Assembly (NCBI RefSeq): GCF_001677885.1 | Contig: NZ_LOCQ01000056.1 | Span: 209,567-273,566, forward strand | From: Janthinobacterium psychrotolerans | Lineage (GTDB): Bacteria > Pseudomonadota > Gammaproteobacteria > Burkholderiales > Burkholderiaceae_D | Reading direction: 5' to 3' | DNA: 64,000 bases | Shown here: positions 61,301 to 64,000 of the stretch, one piece after another | Layout: each line of letters opens with the position of its first letter | Numbering within the stretch: position 1 is the first letter of the stretch | Made by a program: the position numbers and the translations under genes | The notes under the pieces: model-generated | The model's input: only the letters and a program-made list of their open reading frames with translations | Told to the model about the DNA's origin: nothing | Databases searched by the model: none

Positions 61301-64000
61301 CCATCGAGCTGCTGCTGGGCGGCGCCGCCATGTCCACCCCGGTACGCGGCACCGTCAGCGCCACCGATGTCAGCAACGGCTACATCGACGTCGCCATCAC
61401 CAGCGGCAACCTGGGCAGCGACGGCGTGAAGGCGATCACCGCGCGCCTGACCGACGCAGCCGGCAACACCGGCTCCGCCGGCGGCGCGCTGAGCTTCACG
61501 CTCGACACCACCGTCAACGCGACACCCGGCGTGCCCGCGCTGAGCAGCGCCTCCGACAGCGGCCGGTCGAACTCGGACCGCAACACCAACGTGACCACCC
61601 CGACCATCACCGGCACGGCCGTGGCGGGCAGCACCGTCAGCTTGTACGACTCCGACGGTTCCACCGTGCTGGGCACGGCGCTGGCAGATGGCAGCGGCGC
61701 CTGGAGCATCACCAGCAGCACGCTGGCCGACGGCGCCCACCAGTTGAGAGCCCGTTCGACCGACGCGGCCGGCAACATCAGCCTTGCCTCCGCCACCCTG
61801 GCGATCACCATCGATACCAGCGCGCCGGCCCAGCCGACCGCGCCCACCCTCGACACCGCCAGCGACAGCGGCAGCTCGAATTCGGACCGCATCACCAGCA
61901 TTACCACGCCCACCATCAGTGGCTCGGCGGAAAATCTCTCGACCATCACCGTGTACGACAGCGACGGCACCACCGTGCTGGGCACCACCACCGCCAACGG
62001 CAGCGGCGCCTGGTCCATCCCCAGCAGCACCCTGGCCGACGGCGTCCACAACCTGACGGTAAAAGCGACCGATGCCGCCGGCAACACCAGTGTGGTGTCG
62101 AGCGCGCTGCAAATTACCATCGCCACCGTCGGCGTGGCGCCCACCGGGCTGGCGCTGGCCCCAAGCTCCGACAGCGGCGTGTCAAGCGTGGACGGCATCA
62201 CCAGCATCACCATGCCCACCGTCACCGGCACCGCGCCAGCCAACAGCATCGTCACCCTGTACGACAGCGACGGCAGCACCGTGTTGGGCACGGCTACCGC
62301 CACCGGCGGCACCTGGAGCATTACCCCCACCGTCGCACTGGCCGAGGGGGCCCACACCCTGACGGCCAAGGCGTTCGACCTGGTGGGCAACACCAGCGCC
62401 GCCTCCAGCGTGCTGGCCATTACCATCGACACCCGCGCGCCCGGCACACCGACCAGCCCGCTGGCATTGGCGGCCGGGTCCGACAGCGGCACCTCAAACA
62501 TCGACCACCTCACCCGCATCACAAATCCCACCGTGCGCCTGAGTCTGGCGGGCACCAGTGCCGTGGCGGGCGACCGGGCCGAACTGCTGCTGTCCGGGAA
62601 TGCCCTGGGCACGCCCGCGCGCGCCACCTTGACCACGCAGGACATCAGCAACGGCTACGTCGACCTGGTCGTGACGGCCGGCGACCTCGGCGCCGATGGC
62701 GGCAAGCCCCTCACCGCCCGCGTCACCGATGCGGCCGGCAATGTCGGCAGCGCCGGCGGCGCGCTTGCCATCACGCTCGACACCACAGCACCGGCAGCAC
62801 CAAACGCCCCGGTATTGGCGCTTGCTTCCGACAGCGGCGCCTTGAACAACGACGGCGTCACCCGCATCACCACGCCGGTCATCACCGGCACCGCCGAAGC
62901 GGGCAGTCTGGTCACCCTGTACGATACCGACGGCACTACCGTGCTCGGCACAGCAGTCGCCACCGGCGGCGTGTGGAGCATCACCAGCAGCGCGCTGGCC
63001 ACCGGCGCGCACAGCTTGAGTGTCAAGGCAGTGGATGCTGCCGGCAACACCAGCGTCGCCTCGCCGGCACTGGCGATCACCATTGACGCCACCGCCCCCG
63101 CAGCACCAAACGCGCCAGCATTGGCGCTTGCGTCCGACAGCGGCGCCTCGAACACCGACGGCGTCACCAGCGTCACCACGCCTACCTTCACCGGCACCGC
63201 CGAAGCGGGCAGCACGGTCACCTTGTACGATACCGACGGCACCACCGTGCTCGGCACGGCAGTTGCCACCGGCGGCGTGTGGAGCATCACCAGCAGCGCA
63301 TTGGCCACCGGCGCGCACAGCTTGACAGTCAAGGCGGTAGATGCTGCCGGCAACACCAGCGCCGCCAGCGCTGCGCTGTCCATCATCATTGATGCCACCG
63401 GACCGGCAGCACCAGACGCGCCGGTATTGGCGCTTGCGTCCGACAGCGGCGCCTCCAACACCGACGGCGTCACCAGCGTCACCACGCCTACCGTCACCGG
63501 CAGCGCCGAAGCGGGCAGTCTGGTCACCCTGTACGATACCGACGGCACCACCGTGCTGGGAACGGCAGTTGCCACCGGCGGCGTGTGGAGCATCACCAGC
63601 AGCGCACTGGCCTCCGGCGCGCACAGCTTGACAGTCAAGGCGGTAGATGCTGCCGGCAACACCAGCGTCGCCTCGCCGGCACTGGCGATCACCATTGACG
63701 CCACCGCCCCCGCAGCACCAAACGCGCCAGCATTGGCGCTTGCGTCCGACAGCGGCGCCTCGAACACCGACGGCGTCACCCGCATCACTACGCCAACCTT
63801 CACCGGCACCGCCGAAGCGGGCAGCCTGGTCACCTTGTACGATACCGACGGCACCACCGTGCTCGGCACAGCCGTTGCCACCGGCGGCGTGTGGAGCATC
63901 ACCAGCAGCGCATTGGCCACCGGCGCGCACAGCTTGACAGTCAAGGCGGTAGATGCTGCCGGCAACACCAGCGCCGCCAGCGCTGCGCTGTCCATCATCA
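58387..64000 (+). CDS. Giant DUF4347/Ig-like repeat adhesin with LEPR-XLL-like N-terminus (partial, runs off the window end)
   Basis: At least 1,871 residues are visible with no stop. The ATG at 58387 follows AAGGA. Residues 30-48 (SLLALETRIVFDGAAAALA) resemble the LEPR-XLL motif of giant secreted proteins; a Pro/Ala stretch follows. Residues about 117-280 are a DUF4347 domain (TIVFVDASVANPAALLAGL, ILLFGCNVA). Residues about 285-455 form an unassigned beta-rich segment, then a cadherin-like domain (about 465-580). From about residue 690 come tandem bacterial Ig-like repeats of two types. Such proteins are surface adhesins exported by type I-like systems; the C-terminal RTX part is expected beyond the window. 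Confidence 0.88.
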   Translation, partial: MTRYDDSKPAAPPAAMPARPGSARLRPSRSLLALETRIVFDGAAAALAEPHDAAAGLMHKAVAGLPVDAARAPAAAAAAVQASERPPASSPAPERAPAEPAATAADTGADTAAAVNTIVFVDASVANPAALLAGLKPGTEVIMLDKNSDGVQQIADALKGRHGLDSIQILSEGNNGRMLLGSTTLADSNIETYQAALAGWGGALRAGGDILLFGCNVANTPTGDHFVNRLAALTGADVAASTDATGAAALGGNWTLEKHTGAIEADKALGERAMADYDGLLLTGNGTANGDYDFGGTLSAPLTGANVGFKKLNDKLLVSSFLSKVGTQLYANDTNANSDGSVITAVFKAEGTTVAKTFTFNDFSLSVTDPGGLHLRYFDQLEVLLKDVNGNTIGSAYKIANGTTPTMGTAITKLSTLLNNGNEWSVNGVASVTITASLVLNATLGKQGGFGTEINFESMKMSNIAAVAANVAPTFVGATTTLSAPQNGVSLTANDLFHVSDTDSGQTLTWSLDNSVNAQHGTVSQSFQQGSSGGTDITPLGSITYTPVAGYVGTDTFAVKVSDGTSTTTRIITVNVTPTTPGTPDLSAGTDSGSNQGDNRTNAGSLTFSGTSGADDTTSTVKVFLDANSNGSFDNGEATASATVGNGSWSVSNLSTTGLADGAYTAYAIVTSATGGISSARSAGLSVVIDKTTPGTPTNASALLSGSDSGSSNADRLTRTTNPTIRVSLTGTNAVAGDKAELLLGGAALSTPATATVTGTDISNGYIDVTITSGTLGVDGSKTITARVTDVAGNVGTAGGSVSFTLDTSAPGAPTTALVLTAATDSGSSATDGRTSNTSPSFQVSLAGTNAVAGDTIELLLGGAALGTPVLATLSASDITRGTIDLSLGSNTLGSDGSKTVTARVTDVAGNIGTAGGAATIVLDTTAPGAPAAIAMTAGSDSGSSNADGITNVSTPVMRVSLTGTNAVANDTIELLLGGAAMSTPVRGTVSATDVSNGYIDVAITSGNLGSDGVKAITARLTDAAGNTGSAGGALSFTLDTTVNATPGVPALSSASDSGRSNSDRNTNVTTPTITGTAVAGSTVSLYDSDGSTVLGTALADGSGAWSITSSTLADGAHQLRARSTDAAGNISLASATLAITIDTSAPAQPTAPTLDTASDSGSSNSDRITSITTPTISGSAENLSTITVYDSDGTTVLGTTTANGSGAWSIPSSTLADGVHNLTVKATDAAGNTSVVSSALQITIATVGVAPTGLALAPSSDSGVSSVDGITSITMPTVTGTAPANSIVTLYDSDGSTVLGTATATGGTWSITPTVALAEGAHTLTAKAFDLVGNTSAASSVLAITIDTRAPGTPTSPLALAAGSDSGTSNIDHLTRITNPTVRLSLAGTSAVAGDRAELLLSGNALGTPARATLTTQDISNGYVDLVVTAGDLGADGGKPLTARVTDAAGNVGSAGGALAITLDTTAPAAPNAPVLALASDSGALNNDGVTRITTPVITGTAEAGSLVTLYDTDGTTVLGTAVATGGVWSITSSALATGAHSLSVKAVDAAGNTSVASPALAITIDATAPAAPNAPALALASDSGASNTDGVTSVTTPTFTGTAEAGSTVTLYDTDGTTVLGTAVATGGVWSITSSALATGAHSLTVKAVDAAGNTSAASAALSIIIDATGPAAPDAPVLALASDSGASNTDGVTSVTTPTVTGSAEAGSLVTLYDTDGTTVLGTAVATGGVWSITSSALASGAHSLTVKAVDAAGNTSVASPALAITIDATAPAAPNAPALALASDSGASNTDGVTRITTPTFTGTAEAGSLVTLYDTDGTTVLGTAVATGGVWSITSSALATGAHSLTVKAVDAAGNTSAASAALSII
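60454..61503 (+). repeat. Three class A Ig-like repeats (117-aa period) in the adhesin
   Basis: Units begin with the conserved Asp codon at 60454, 60805 and 61156 (351, 351, 348 bases). Each carries TNAVAGD or TNAVAND then LLLGGAA and TDVAGN or TDAAGN. A fourth class A unit lies apart at 62428-62778, so class A and class B units are mixed. Confidence 0.75.
61504..62427 (+). repeat. Three divergent class B Ig-like repeats (102-103-aa period)
   Basis: Units begin at 61504, 61813 and 62122 with periods 309, 309 and 306. Common features are SDSG then TGTA, LYDSDG(S/T)TVLGT, and ATDAAGNTS-like endings. They are diverged compared with the later class B units. Confidence 0.75.
62428..62778 (+). repeat. 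Isolated class A Ig-like repeat
   Basis: One 351-bp (117-aa) unit of the class A type (AGTSAVAGDRAELLLSGNAL) is inserted between class B arrays. Confidence 0.7.
62779..64000 (+). repeat. Near-identical 306-bp class B tandem repeats
   Basis: Four units start at 62779, 63085, 63391 and 63697 with an exact 306-base (102-aa) period; the last is cut by the window end. They share long identical stretches such as TLYDTDGTTVLGTAVATGG and VWSITSSALA. The near-identity at DNA level implies recent expansion or gene conversion; the array probably continues past the window. Confidence 0.88.

Noticed and set aside
59758..62112. Long minus-strand open frame of 784 codons inside the adhesin, and others at 61380-62651, 62494-63930 and 62655-63998
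   Set aside because: They are antisense to repetitive GC-rich coding sequence, repeat with the same period, show low-complexity composition and have no ribosome sites; the plus-strand adhesin explains the sequence.

Overview
The window is one contiguous piece of a GC-rich (roughly 63-65%, by eye) beta-proteobacterial chromosome. Gene content and protein style fit the Oxalobacteraceae (Janthinobacterium/Massilia/Duganella group). That placement is inferred from recognised families (PEP carboxylase, ActP with DUF485, NsrR and Hmp, DUF3299, a LEPR-XLL-like/DUF4347 giant adhesin); no database search was possible. No rRNA, tRNA or CRISPR was seen.

Layout. 0-3.5 kb: end of an aldehyde oxidoreductase operon (paoA/paoB-like), an exported CXXCH protein, and a DUF6891-type gene coupled to a 58-aa membrane protein. 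3.8-8.1 kb: pyk and ppc at the PEP node. 8.4-15.3 kb: nsrR, a hybrid histidine kinase, DUF485-actP, and a hemerythrin-hmp operon preceded by a 23-bp site with NsrR-operator geometry. 15.3-17.7 kb: an HxlR regulator divergent from two oxidoreductases. 17.9-24.0 kb: a six-gene rsbR-rsbS-rsbT partner-switch (stressosome) module continuing into a GHKL-SpoIIE fusion, an RsbT-like GHKL/histidine kinase/receiver fusion and a REC-HK-REC hybrid kinase. 24-33 kb: metallophosphoesterase, LysR/SDR pair, an Rrf2-FAD oxidoreductase operon ending in a decayed MFS gene, and an ABC-DUF3299-TlpA envelope cluster. 33-39.5 kb: DUF885 peptidase, GH3 lipoprotein, AraC regulator, soluble double-PAS MCP-like protein. 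39.7-46.3 kb: small accessory genes, an IS1595-type insertion with an exact 8-bp target duplication, a stand-alone M17 N-domain, a Tat-type SDR and an ECF sigma factor beside an AT-rich gap. 46.3-55.6 kb: class A PBP, a small acidic protein, AlkB, a broken UPF0303 gene, DUF4126, a GntR/SDR pair, an aromatic amino-acid permease and a diguanylate cyclase. 55.6-64 kb: a PqqD-like/M50/HlyD fusion protein with a short GNAT-like gene, divergent from a giant repeat adhesin that runs off the window end.

Most noteworthy: (i) the divergent pairing of the PqqD-like/M50 protease/HlyD adaptor fusion with a giant adhesin carrying a LEPR-XLL-like N-terminus, a possible dedicated processing and export system; (ii) an Rsb module wired into histidine kinases with no sigma factor in sight; (iii) the hemerythrin-hmp operator; (iv) four genes each broken by a one-base change in a short homopolymer, which may be sequencing or assembly errors rather than true decay.
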